Source: JBFAPK01 sp040676675
GTDB taxonomy: Bacteria; Actinomycetota; Actinomycetes; Mycobacteriales; Micromonosporaceae
DNA length: 35,893 bases
Assembly: GCF_040676675.1 (NCBI RefSeq)
Contig: NZ_JBFAPK010000061.1
Span: 1 to 35,893, forward strand
Direction: 5' to 3'
This document shows positions 29,314 through 35,893 of this stretch, in pieces (positions within the stretch are counted from its first letter, which is position 1; every line of letters starts with the position of its first letter). Under the pieces are notes generated by a model. The model saw only the letters and a list, made by a program, of their open reading frames with translations, did no database searches and was not told the origin of the DNA. The translations under genes were made by a program, and so were the position numbers.

Positions 29314-30621
29314 TCAGCACGGCAGCTCGGCCCGGATCTCGGTCGGCCCGCCGGCCGGGCTGAGTACGTTCAGCGTGCCGCCGGCGGCCCGTACCCGGTC
29401 GGCGATGCCGGCCAGCCCGTGTCCCTTGGACAGGTGCGCGCCGCCCTCCCCGTCGTCGGCGACCGTGATCTGGAGCCGTTGCTCGCCCCGGGAGATGGTG
29501 ATCCAGCACTCGGTGGCGCGGCTGTGCTTGGCGACGTTGGTCAGCGCCTCGGCGACGACGAAGTAGGCGGCGCTCTCCACGCCCGGGTCGAGGCGTCCGG
29601 CCGGCGTACCGAGCCGCTGGTCGATGCTGAGGTCGATCGGGATGATGCCCCGGGCGGCCAGCGCCGCGAGCGCGCTGGGCAGGCCGCGGTCGACCAGGAT
29701 CGGCGGTGCGATGCCACGGGAGAGGGCGCGCAGCTCGGCCAGGGTGTCGCGGGTCTGGGCCAGGGCCTCCTCGATGGTCTGGCGGGCGGCCTCCGGATCG
29801 ACCGAGAGCTGCTGCTGGGCCCGGCTCAGGTCCATGGCGAGCCGGACCAGCCGCTGCTGCGGCCCGTCGTGGATGTCGCGTTCGAGCCGGCGCAGCGCGG
29901 TGGCCTCGGCCGAGGCGGCGGCCCGCTTCTGCTCCTCCAGCACCGTGATCCGGTTGCGCATCTCGGCGACGCCGGTGAGCAGGGCCCGACCGAAGCTCGC
30001 CTGTAGCAGGGCGCAGCCCCGGGCCACGATCGGGAGCGTGATCAGGAAGAAGAGCCCGAGGGCGCTGTTCAGGCCGATCCGGGCGGCCGGCGAGTTGCCG
30101 AGCCCGAGCAGTTCGCTCAGCCCCTGGTCGTCGGGGGACTGCGGGATGGCCCAGTCGTACGCCCAGTAGAGCGACCCGGCGACGGCGCCGGCCCACCAGG
30201 AGAGGGTGATCGCGAAGGTGACGGCCGAGATGACGATCTTCAGGCAGCCGTGGGCGAGGTCGAGCCAGGACTGGCCGTCGGCGATCGGGATGAAGATCCG
30301 CCGCCAGGCGCTGGCACCGGGTTCGGCGGTGCGGTACACCGGGCGGACCCGGGCCTGGTGCAGCACGCCGGGCAGGCGGAGCCGCTCGATGTCGGCCCAA
30401 CCGCGGGCGGCGAAGAGGGTACCGGCGAGGATCGGCAGACCGATCACGGTGACCGCCAGCCCGACGCCGACGGCGAGGCCGATGATGAGCACGATGAAGC
30501 TGGCGAGCGCGAGCGGGAAGCCGAGCAGCACGTAGCCCGAGTCCACGCCGAGTTGGCGCAGCATGCCGGACCGGGCCGGCTCGGTGATCGTCGTGCCGGG
30601 GAGGGCGGTGGCCGTGGTCAT
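29314..30621 (-). CDS. Sensor histidine kinase (HisKA_3, NarL-partner type)
   Basis: This 435-residue kinase has four hydrophobic segments in the N-terminal half (about 30-75 as a pair, 125-155, 183-203) forming a membrane 'Sensor'-type domain. A HisKA_3 dimerisation helix carries H251 in LERDIHDGPQQRLVRLAMD. The ATPase domain shows EALTNVAKHSRA (N-box), VADDGEGGA (G1) and GHGLAGIADRV (G2). It phosphorylates the regulator encoded just downstream. ATG 30621 has no ribosome-binding site but has TAGGGT seven bases upstream. The gene diverges from rex over about 440 bases. Confidence 0.92.
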   Translation of the reverse strand: MTTATALPGTTITEPARSGMLRQLGVDSGYVLLGFPLALASFIVLIIGLAVGVGLAVTVIGLPILAGTLFAARGWADIERLRLPGVLHQARVRPVYRTAEPGASAWRRIFIPIADGQSWLDLAHGCLKIVISAVTFAITLSWWAGAVAGSLYWAYDWAIPQSPDDQGLSELLGLGNSPAARIGLNSALGLFFLITLPIVARGCALLQASFGRALLTGVAEMRNRITVLEEQKRAAASAEATALRRLERDIHDGPQQRLVRLAMDLSRAQQQLSVDPEAARQTIEEALAQTRDTLAELRALSRGIAPPILVDRGLPSALAALAARGIIPIDLSIDQRLGTPAGRLDPGVESAAYFVVAEALTNVAKHSRATECWITISRGEQRLQITVADDGEGGAHLSKGHGLAGIADRVRAAGGTLNVLSPAGGPTEIRAELPC

Positions 30622-30634
30622 GCCATCGACCCTA
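30619..30634 (-). promoter_or_regulatory. Leaderless-type -10 box of the sensor kinase gene
   Basis: On the minus strand TAGGGT (30629-30634) is followed by CGATGGC and the ATG. Confidence 0.5.
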
Positions 30635-30927
30635 GGCAGCCGAACCCGCCGTACCCATCCCGTCGGCCGGTCAGTTGGGGGTAGGGCTGCCCATACCGTG
30701 GTAACCCGTGGTCGGGATCTCACCGGAGCGCTCCGTGACGCGGTCGCCCCGCCGAGGTGACGCGGTCGCCCGGCCGGGGCGACGCGGCGGCCTAGGGTAG
30801 ATCACGCGGTTGGCCAGAGAAGTCGGAATTGGGCAATAATCGCCCGGTGGCCCGCACGGGGCCGACTAAGCGATCTTGTGAACGGAGAGGCTGGTGGGTG
30901 CGGTGTGCCGGCTTTCAAGATCGCGAT

Positions 30928-30956
30928 TTGTGCACCACTTCACAAGCGCCTACTCT
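30928..30956 (+). promoter_or_regulatory. Rex operator overlapping the rex-hemACD promoter
   Basis: TTGTGCACCACTTCACAA (30928-30945) matches the Rex operator pattern TTGTG-N8-CACAA. Its first six bases are a plausible -35 (TTGTGC), 17 bases before the -10 TACTCT (30951-30956). Rex bound there would block the promoter. The expected start near 30963 gives a leader of about 100 bases. A half-site, TTGTGAAC, lies at 30876-30883. The rest of 30635-31064 holds no convincing gene. Confidence 0.85.
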
Positions 30957-31064
30957 GTAACTCCGGCGAGCCCCGCTAGCACAGCCGGTCACAGCGGCTT
31001 CCGGCGGGCGCCCGAGAGCGACCGGTCGATCCGGCTGGTCGAGGATCGCACCGCACGGAGTCAC

Positions 31065-31835
31065 ATGAGTCAGCACCGCCCCGCAGGCGCGCCGGGCCGC
31101 GCCGGTGCCGTACCGGCGCTTCCGGATCTTCCCGAGGCGACGGTGGCGCGGCTCCCCGAGTACCTTCGCGCCCTGCACGTCCTCGCCGAAGCCGGCAACG
31201 ACACGGTCTCCAGCGAGGGGCTCGCGGCGGCGGCCGGGGTCAACTCGGCGAAGCTGCGCAAGGACCTCTCGCATCTCGGCTCGTACGGCACCCGCGGCGT
31301 CGGCTACGACGTCGCGCTGCTGATCGACCAGATCGAGTTCGTGCTCGGGCTGACCCAGCGCCGGGCCGTCGCCCTGGTCGGCGTGGGTAATCTCGGTCAC
31401 GCGCTGGCCGGCTACGCCGGCTTCGCCAGCCGCGGGTTCCGCATCGCCGCCCTGGTAGACGCCGACCCGGAGCGGGTCGGCGAGGAGATCAACGGTCTGG
31501 TCGTACGGCACATCGACGAGCTGACCCGGATCGTCGCCGAGGAGTCGATCGCGATCGGCGTGATCGCGACCCCGGCCGGCGCGGCGCAGAGCGTCGCCGA
31601 CCAACTGGTCTCCGCGGGCGTGACGAGCATCCTCAATTTCGCGCCGTGCGTACTCTCGGTTCCGGAGGGGGTCGACGTGCGCAAGGTCGATCTCGCCATC
31701 GAGTTGCAGATACTTTCCTTCCACGAGCACCGCAAGGCATCCCTCACCGGCCTGCCCGCCACCGGAGGGTCGGGGCTGACCGCGTTGCCGGGCGGGCTCG
31801 CGGGCCCTGGCACACAGGAGGCGGTCGGCTCGTGA
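31065..31835 (+). CDS. rex: Redox-sensing transcriptional repressor Rex
   Basis: This 256-residue repressor senses the NADH/NAD+ ratio. A winged-helix domain (about 22-98) contains VSSEGLAAAAGVNSAKLRKD and LGSYGTRGVGYDV. A Rossmann domain (about 100-215) shows VALVGVGNLGHALAGY (G-x-G-x-x-G) and ALVDADPERVG. The C-terminal swapped helix region contains ILNFAPCVLSVPEGVDVRKVD. High NADH releases Rex from its operator. ATG 31065 follows CGGAG. The frame extends upstream to 30894 but crosses the operator and promoter. The C-terminus has a short Gly-rich tail ending in GTQEAVGS, and the stop overlaps the hemA start as GTGA. Confidence 0.95.
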   Translation: MSQHRPAGAPGRAGAVPALPDLPEATVARLPEYLRALHVLAEAGNDTVSSEGLAAAAGVNSAKLRKDLSHLGSYGTRGVGYDVALLIDQIEFVLGLTQRRAVALVGVGNLGHALAGYAGFASRGFRIAALVDADPERVGEEINGLVVRHIDELTRIVAEESIAIGVIATPAGAAQSVADQLVSAGVTSILNFAPCVLSVPEGVDVRKVDLAIELQILSFHEHRKASLTGLPATGGSGLTALPGGLAGPGTQEAVGS

Positions 31836-33175
31836 ACCTGCTCGTCGTCGGTGCGTCCTACCGCACCGCCCCGGTCGCGATACTGGAGCGGCTGGCGGTA
31901 GCGCCGAACGATCTCACCCCCATCCTCGACCGTCTCCTCGCCCAGCCGTACGTGGGCGAGGCCGTCGTGCTTTCCACCTGCAACCGGGTGGAGGTCTACG
32001 CCGCGGTCTCCGGCTTCCACGGCGGGCTCGGCGACATCTGCGCGGTCCTCGCCGAGCAGGCCGGCACCCCCGCGGGCGAGCTGGCCGCGCACCTGTACGT
32101 GCACTACGAGAGCGCCGCCGTCGAGCACGCGTTCCGGGTCGCCTCCGGGCTGGACTCGATGGTCGTGGGCGAGGCGCAGATCCTCGGCCAGCTCCGGGAC
32201 GCGTACCACGCCGCGAGCGCGGCCGACACGGCCGGCCGCCTGCTGCACGAGCTGTTGCAGCAGGCGCTGCGGGTGGGCAAGCGGGCTCACGCCGAGACCG
32301 GAATCGACCGGGCCGGGCAGAACGTGGTCACGGCGGCGCTGGACGTCGCCGCCACCCACCTCGACGGCGGGCTCGCCGGTCGGCCCGCCCTGGTGGTCGG
32401 GGCCGGGGCCATGGGCGCGCTCTCCGTGGCGACGCTCTCCCGGCGCGAGGTCGCGCCGCTGGCCGTGACGAACCGCGGCGCCGACCGGGCGGCCCGGCTG
32501 GCCGAGGCGTACGGGGCCACGGCGGTGCCCCTCGCCGACCTCACCGACGCTGTCTCCACTGTGGACATTGTAGTGGCGGCCACGGCATCGACCGAACCGG
32601 TCCTCACCCGGGACGTGGTCTCCCGCGCACTGGCCCGGCGCGAGCCCGGCCGCGGCCCGCTGGTGCTGCTCGACCTCGCCGTGCCCCGCGACGTCGAGCC
32701 GGGCGTCGGCGAGCTGCCCGGCGTGGTCGTGGTCGACATCGACACCCTCGCGGCGGGGCTGGCGGAGGGGCCGGCGGCGAGCGACGCCGAGGCCGTCGCG
32801 CAGATCGTCTCCGGCGAGGTGGAGGCCTTCCTGACCTGGCTGCGCGGCGCCGACGTCGCGCCGACCGTGGCGGCCCTGCGCGGGCGTGCCGACGACGTGG
32901 TCACCGCCGAACTGCGCCGGCTCAACCAGCGCCGGCCCGACCTGACCGACGACCAGCGCGCCGAGGTCGCCCGTACCGTGCACCGGGTGGTGCAGCGGCT
33001 GTTGCACTCGCCGACCGTACGGGTACGCCAGCTCGCCGCCGAGCCCGGCGGCGACCAGTACGCCGCGCTGCTGCGCCAGCTCTTCGACCTTGAGGTGCCG
33101 CAGACCTCGCCGGTCGACGTGGTTCCCGATCTGCACCGGTCCGGACCGGAGCAGGCCCCAGGAGGTGACCGATGA
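31832..33175 (+). CDS. hemA: Glutamyl-tRNA reductase
   Basis: This 447-residue enzyme reduces glutamyl-tRNA(Glu) to glutamate-1-semialdehyde with NADPH, the first committed step of the C5 tetrapyrrole pathway. The catalytic cysteine is C50 in VVLSTCNRVEVYA. GLDSMVVGEAQILGQ is the family signature, and ALVVGAGAMGALSVATL begins the NADPH-binding domain. The C-terminal helical dimerisation region includes LRRLNQRRPDL and VHRVVQRLLHSPTVRVR. The GTG start overlaps the rex stop, with AGGAGG ten bases before it. It is expressed under the Rex operator, which couples haem synthesis to respiration. Confidence 0.96.
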   Translation: MNLLVVGASYRTAPVAILERLAVAPNDLTPILDRLLAQPYVGEAVVLSTCNRVEVYAAVSGFHGGLGDICAVLAEQAGTPAGELAAHLYVHYESAAVEHAFRVASGLDSMVVGEAQILGQLRDAYHAASAADTAGRLLHELLQQALRVGKRAHAETGIDRAGQNVVTAALDVAATHLDGGLAGRPALVVGAGAMGALSVATLSRREVAPLAVTNRGADRAARLAEAYGATAVPLADLTDAVSTVDIVVAATASTEPVLTRDVVSRALARREPGRGPLVLLDLAVPRDVEPGVGELPGVVVVDIDTLAAGLAEGPAASDAEAVAQIVSGEVEAFLTWLRGADVAPTVAALRGRADDVVTAELRRLNQRRPDLTDDQRAEVARTVHRVVQRLLHSPTVRVRQLAAEPGGDQYAALLRQLFDLEVPQTSPVDVVPDLHRSGPEQAPGGDR

Positions 33176-34137
33176 CCGCCCTGCGCCTCGGCACCAGGGG
33201 CAGCGCGCTGGCGATGGCCCAGTCGCGCCAGATCGCCGACGCGGTACAGGCCGCCACCGGGCGCGAGGTCGAGCTGGTGGAGATCGTCACCGCCGGCGAC
33301 CGCTCCAGCGCTCCCGTGCACCGGCTCGGCGTGGGGGTCTTCGTCTCGGCCCTGCGCGACGCGTTGACCTTGCGCGAGATCGACTTCGCGGTGCACTCGT
33401 ACAAGGATCTGCCCACCGCCACACCCGGTGGGCTGCACATCGCCGCGGTACCGCCCCGGGAGGATCCGCGGGACGCGCTGATCACGCGCGACGGCCGTAC
33501 CCTGGCCGAACTGCCGCCCGGATCCACCGTCGGGACCGGCGCGCTGCGCCGCATCGCCCAGCTGCACGCACTCGGGCTGCAGCTGACGGTCGTCCCGATC
33601 CGCGGCAACGTCGACACTCGCCTGGGGCGCGTACTCGGCCCCGCGGCGGACCTCGACGCGGTGGTCGTGGCCCGCGCCGGCCTCGCCAGGCTCGGCCGGG
33701 CCGACCAGATCACCGAGACGCTCGACCCGATGCTGATGCTGCCGGCGCCCGCCCAGGGTGCGCTCGCGGTGGAGTGCCGCGTCGACGACCCGGAGCTGGT
33801 CGAGCTGCTCTCCGTACTCGACCACGCGCCGACCCGGGCCGCGGTCACCGCGGAACGGGCGTTGCTGGCCACCCTGGAGGCCGGATGCAGCGCCCCGGTC
33901 GCCGCCTTCGCCGAAGTCGCCGAGGGTGACGACGGCGATGAGATCTATCTGCGCGGGGCGGTGATCAGCCCGGATGGCGCCCGAGACATCCGGCTGTCCC
34001 GCACCGGTACGCCCGCCGACGCGGCGGAGATCGGTAAGGCACTCGCCGCCGAACTCCTCGACCTCGGCGCCGACTCGATCCTCGACCCGCACGCTGACGC
34101 CGGTGCGAGGACCCAGCAGTTTGGGAGCACAGAATGA
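33172..34137 (+). CDS. hemC: Hydroxymethylbilane synthase (porphobilinogen deaminase)
   Basis: This 321-residue enzyme polymerises four porphobilinogen units into hydroxymethylbilane. Signatures include LRLGTRGSALAMAQS, the catalytic aspartate in FAVHSYKDLPT (D79), GTGALRRIAQL, PIRGNVDTRL and PAPAQGALAVECR. C239 in LEAGCSAPVAAFA binds the dipyrromethane cofactor. The ATG overlaps the hemA stop as ATGA, with a near-perfect GGAGGTGA ribosome-binding site. All expected catalytic residues are present. Confidence 0.96.
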   Translation: MTALRLGTRGSALAMAQSRQIADAVQAATGREVELVEIVTAGDRSSAPVHRLGVGVFVSALRDALTLREIDFAVHSYKDLPTATPGGLHIAAVPPREDPRDALITRDGRTLAELPPGSTVGTGALRRIAQLHALGLQLTVVPIRGNVDTRLGRVLGPAADLDAVVVARAGLARLGRADQITETLDPMLMLPAPAQGALAVECRVDDPELVELLSVLDHAPTRAAVTAERALLATLEAGCSAPVAAFAEVAEGDDGDEIYLRGAVISPDGARDIRLSRTGTPADAAEIGKALAAELLDLGADSILDPHADAGARTQQFGSTE

Positions 34138-35714
34138 CCCGCACCCGTAAGCCCGCAGGTCGTATCGCGTTCGTCGGGGCTGGACCCGGCGATCCGGGCC
34201 TGCTGACCCGCCGGGCGCACGACGCCCTGGTCGAGGCGGACCAGGTGGTGTACGACCGGGGAGTCCCGGAGTCGCTGCTCGACGTGATCCGCGCCCAGGC
34301 GAAGGAGGACGCGCAGTTCACCCCGGCCGAGGGGGCGCCCGGCGACGTGGCCAAGGTGCTGCTCTCCGCGGCCCGCTCCGGCCTGTCCGCGGTACACCTC
34401 GTCGCCGGCGACCCGTTCGGGCACGACTCGGTGGTCAAGGAGGTGCAGGCGGTGGCGCGTACCGCCGCGCACTTCGAGGTGGTACCGGGGGTGGGCCAGG
34501 CCGAGGGGGTCTCCACCTACGCCGGCGTACCGCTGCCCGGCGTGCGGACCGCGGCCGACGTCGACGACGTCACCGCGCTGGACTTCGAGGCGCTGGCCGC
34601 CGCGGTCAGCCGCGGCTCGCTCGCGCTGGCGGTCGACGCGGGTGACCTGGCCGCCGTACGCGACGGGCTGCTCGCCGCGGGCGTCGACGGCACCACCGCG
34701 GTCGGCGTGACCGGCGACGGCACCGGCGAGACGCAGTACACCACCACCTCGACCGTGGACAGCTTCGTGGCCGCCGCGCTCGGCTTCACCGGACGGGTGG
34801 TGCTGACGCTCGGCGTCGGCGTGGCCCACCGGGACAAGCTGAGCTGGTGGGAGAACCGCCCGCTCTACGGCTGGAAGGTCCTGGTACCCCGGACCAAGGA
34901 GCAGGCCGGCGTGATGAGCGCCCGGCTGCGGGCGTACGGCGCGATCCCCTGCGAGGTGCCGACCATCGCGGTCGAGCCGCCCCGCACCCCGGCCCAGATG
35001 GAGCGGGCCGTGAAGGGCCTGGTCGACGGCAGGTACGCCTGGGTGGTCTTCACCTCGGTCAACGCCGTACGCGCGGTCTGGGAGAAGTTCGCCGAGCACG
35101 GCCTGGACGCCCGCCACTTCGGCGGTGTCAAGATCGCGTGCATCGGCGAGGCGACCGCGGAGGCGGTCCGCTCGTTCGGCATCCAGCCGGAGCTGGTGCC
35201 GAGCGGGGAGCAGTCCTCGGAGGGTCTGCTGGCCGAGTTCTCGCCGCACGACGAGATTCTCGACCCGGTCGGCCGGGTACTGCTGCCGCGCGCCGACATC
35301 GCCACCGAGACGCTCGCCGCCGGCCTCACCGAACGGGGCTGGGAGGTCGACGACGTGACCGCCTACCGGACCGTACGGGCGGCCCCGCCGCCGGCCGAGA
35401 TCCGCGACGCGATCAAGTCGGGTGGCTTCGACGCGGTGCTCTTCACCTCCTCCTCGACCGTGCGCAACCTGGTCGGCATCGCCGGCAAGCCGCACGCCCG
35501 CACCGTCGTCGCGGTGATCGGGCCGAAGACGGCGGAGACGGCGACCGAGTTCGGCCTGCGGGTCGACGTGCAGCCGGCGCACGCCTCGGTGCCCGACCTG
35601 GTCGAGGCGCTCGCCTCGTACGCGGTCGAGCTGCGCGAGAAGCTGGCCGCGATGCCGGCGAAGCAGCGCCGGGGGTCGAAGGTCCAGGGGCCGACGGCGC
35701 TGCGGTTCCGCTGA
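34134..35714 (+). CDS. hemD: Uroporphyrinogen-III synthase fused to a CobA-like methyltransferase domain
   Basis: This 526-residue fusion has an N-terminal tetrapyrrole methyltransferase-like domain (about 10-235: FVGAGPGDPGLLTRRAHDAL, VAGDPFGHDSV, PGVGQAEGVSTYAGVPL). The C-terminal uroporphyrinogen-III synthase domain (about 245-505) contains WKVLVPRTKEQAG, VVFTSVNAVRAVW, ACIGEATAEAVRSFG, VLFTSSSTVRNLVG and VAVIGPKTAETATEFGL. It cyclises hydroxymethylbilane to uroporphyrinogen III. The methyltransferase half would make precorrin-2 for sirohaem/B12, but its G-D-P motif is shortened and the threonine-histidine-arginine segment after Y-A-G-x-P is missing, so that activity is uncertain. The start overlaps the hemC stop as ATGA. 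Confidence 0.93.
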   Translation: MTRTRKPAGRIAFVGAGPGDPGLLTRRAHDALVEADQVVYDRGVPESLLDVIRAQAKEDAQFTPAEGAPGDVAKVLLSAARSGLSAVHLVAGDPFGHDSVVKEVQAVARTAAHFEVVPGVGQAEGVSTYAGVPLPGVRTAADVDDVTALDFEALAAAVSRGSLALAVDAGDLAAVRDGLLAAGVDGTTAVGVTGDGTGETQYTTTSTVDSFVAAALGFTGRVVLTLGVGVAHRDKLSWWENRPLYGWKVLVPRTKEQAGVMSARLRAYGAIPCEVPTIAVEPPRTPAQMERAVKGLVDGRYAWVVFTSVNAVRAVWEKFAEHGLDARHFGGVKIACIGEATAEAVRSFGIQPELVPSGEQSSEGLLAEFSPHDEILDPVGRVLLPRADIATETLAAGLTERGWEVDDVTAYRTVRAAPPPAEIRDAIKSGGFDAVLFTSSSTVRNLVGIAGKPHARTVVAVIGPKTAETATEFGLRVDVQPAHASVPDLVEALASYAVELREKLAAMPAKQRRGSKVQGPTALRFR

Positions 35715-35728
35715 GGCTGTTCCGTTCG

Positions 35729-35755
35729 GGTCCGGGCCTCTTGTGGGCCCGGGCC
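35729..35755 (+). terminator. Hairpin after hemD
   Basis: GGTCCGGGCC (35729-35738) and GGCCCGGGCC (35746-35755) form a ten-pair stem including one G-U. It lies 15 bases after the hemD stop and may end the rex-hemACD transcript or attenuate toward the next gene. The final 138 bases hold GC-rich spacer with no recognised feature. Confidence 0.55.
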
Positions 35756-35893
35756 GTCGCGGTCGGGTCGTGCCTGGACGGGCCGTGCGTGGTCGGGCCG
35801 TGGCCCGGCCGGCGGGCCGGGCGTGGTTGGGGTTGGGGCCGGATTACCCGCTCTGGGCGGTCAGGCTTGATCCCGTCGCGGGCAATCCGGCCC

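Noticed and set aside
28577..30400. A 607-codon frame joining the response regulator to upstream sequence
   Set aside because: The upstream part is a shadow of the sensor kinase. The receiver domain begins at MRVVIADD.
1..35893. CRISPR arrays, tRNA or rRNA genes, insertion sequences, prophage
   Set aside because: No regularly spaced repeats, cloverleaf sequences, transposase or phage-type reading frames were seen anywhere in the window.

Overview
The window is very GC-rich, with G/C-biased third codon positions and many GTG starts. It carries a gene order typical of actinobacteria. From recalled synteny, it resembles the Mycobacterium tuberculosis stretch Rv0489-Rv0511 (gpm1, senX3-regX3, Rv0495c, ppx, Rv0498, Rv0500A, Rv0500B, galE-like, plsC-like, serB1, glutaredoxin-like, hemA-hemC-hemD) merged with the Streptomyces block bldN-rsbN ... 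rex-hemA-hemC-hemD. The BldN/RsbN pair and the dispersed palindromes suggest a filamentous actinomycete, most likely Micromonosporaceae (inference; no 16S or database search was possible).

Layout. 1-2876: tail of an unidentified gene, then two tandem related MFS exporters on the minus strand. 3032-6834: phosphoglycerate mutase, phoU, and the divergent phosphate two-component pair senX3(phoR)/regX3(phoP), with PHO-box-like repeats between phoU and senX3. 6895-12935: Rv0495c-like Cys-rich protein, exopolyphosphatase, TIM-barrel protein, CGNR zinc-finger regulator, proline dehydrogenase and a secreted gluzincin-like protein. 12951-17212: an accessory segment absent from the recalled conserved order. 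It holds two truncated-looking reading frames meeting at a composition break, three paralogous ~145-aa proteins of unknown function, and a SigE-family sigma factor with a membrane partner. 17710-20508: small excisionase-type HTH protein, 33-aa ribosomal protein bS22, an epimerase-like protein and a PlsC-like acyltransferase. 20588-25428 (minus): a beta-propeller-like membrane protein, SerB1-type HAD phosphatase, RsbN-like anti-sigma, BldN-like ECF sigma, and a new small ORF translationally coupled to bldN. 25816-28559: acyl-CoA synthetase-like enzyme, glutaredoxin-like protein, HAD protein. 28577-30621 (minus): NarL-type response regulator and HisKA_3 sensor kinase. 31065-35714: redox sensor Rex and the haem genes hemA, hemC, hemD with overlapping stops and starts, behind a Rex operator.

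Themes. Phosphate sensing (SenX3/RegX3, PhoU, Ppx), developmental sigma control (BldN/RsbN) and redox-controlled tetrapyrrole synthesis (Rex-HemACD) lie side by side. At least nine genes have a TANNNT hexamer ending exactly 6-7 bases before the start codon and no ribosome-binding site, the signature of leaderless mRNAs. Most convergent gene pairs are separated by strong GC hairpins. The best candidates for something undescribed are the three-paralog family (13499-17212), the bldN-coupled small ORF (25261-25428), and a palindromic repeat family (9815-9878 and 17412-17475).

No tRNA, rRNA, CRISPR array, transposase or phage gene was recognised.
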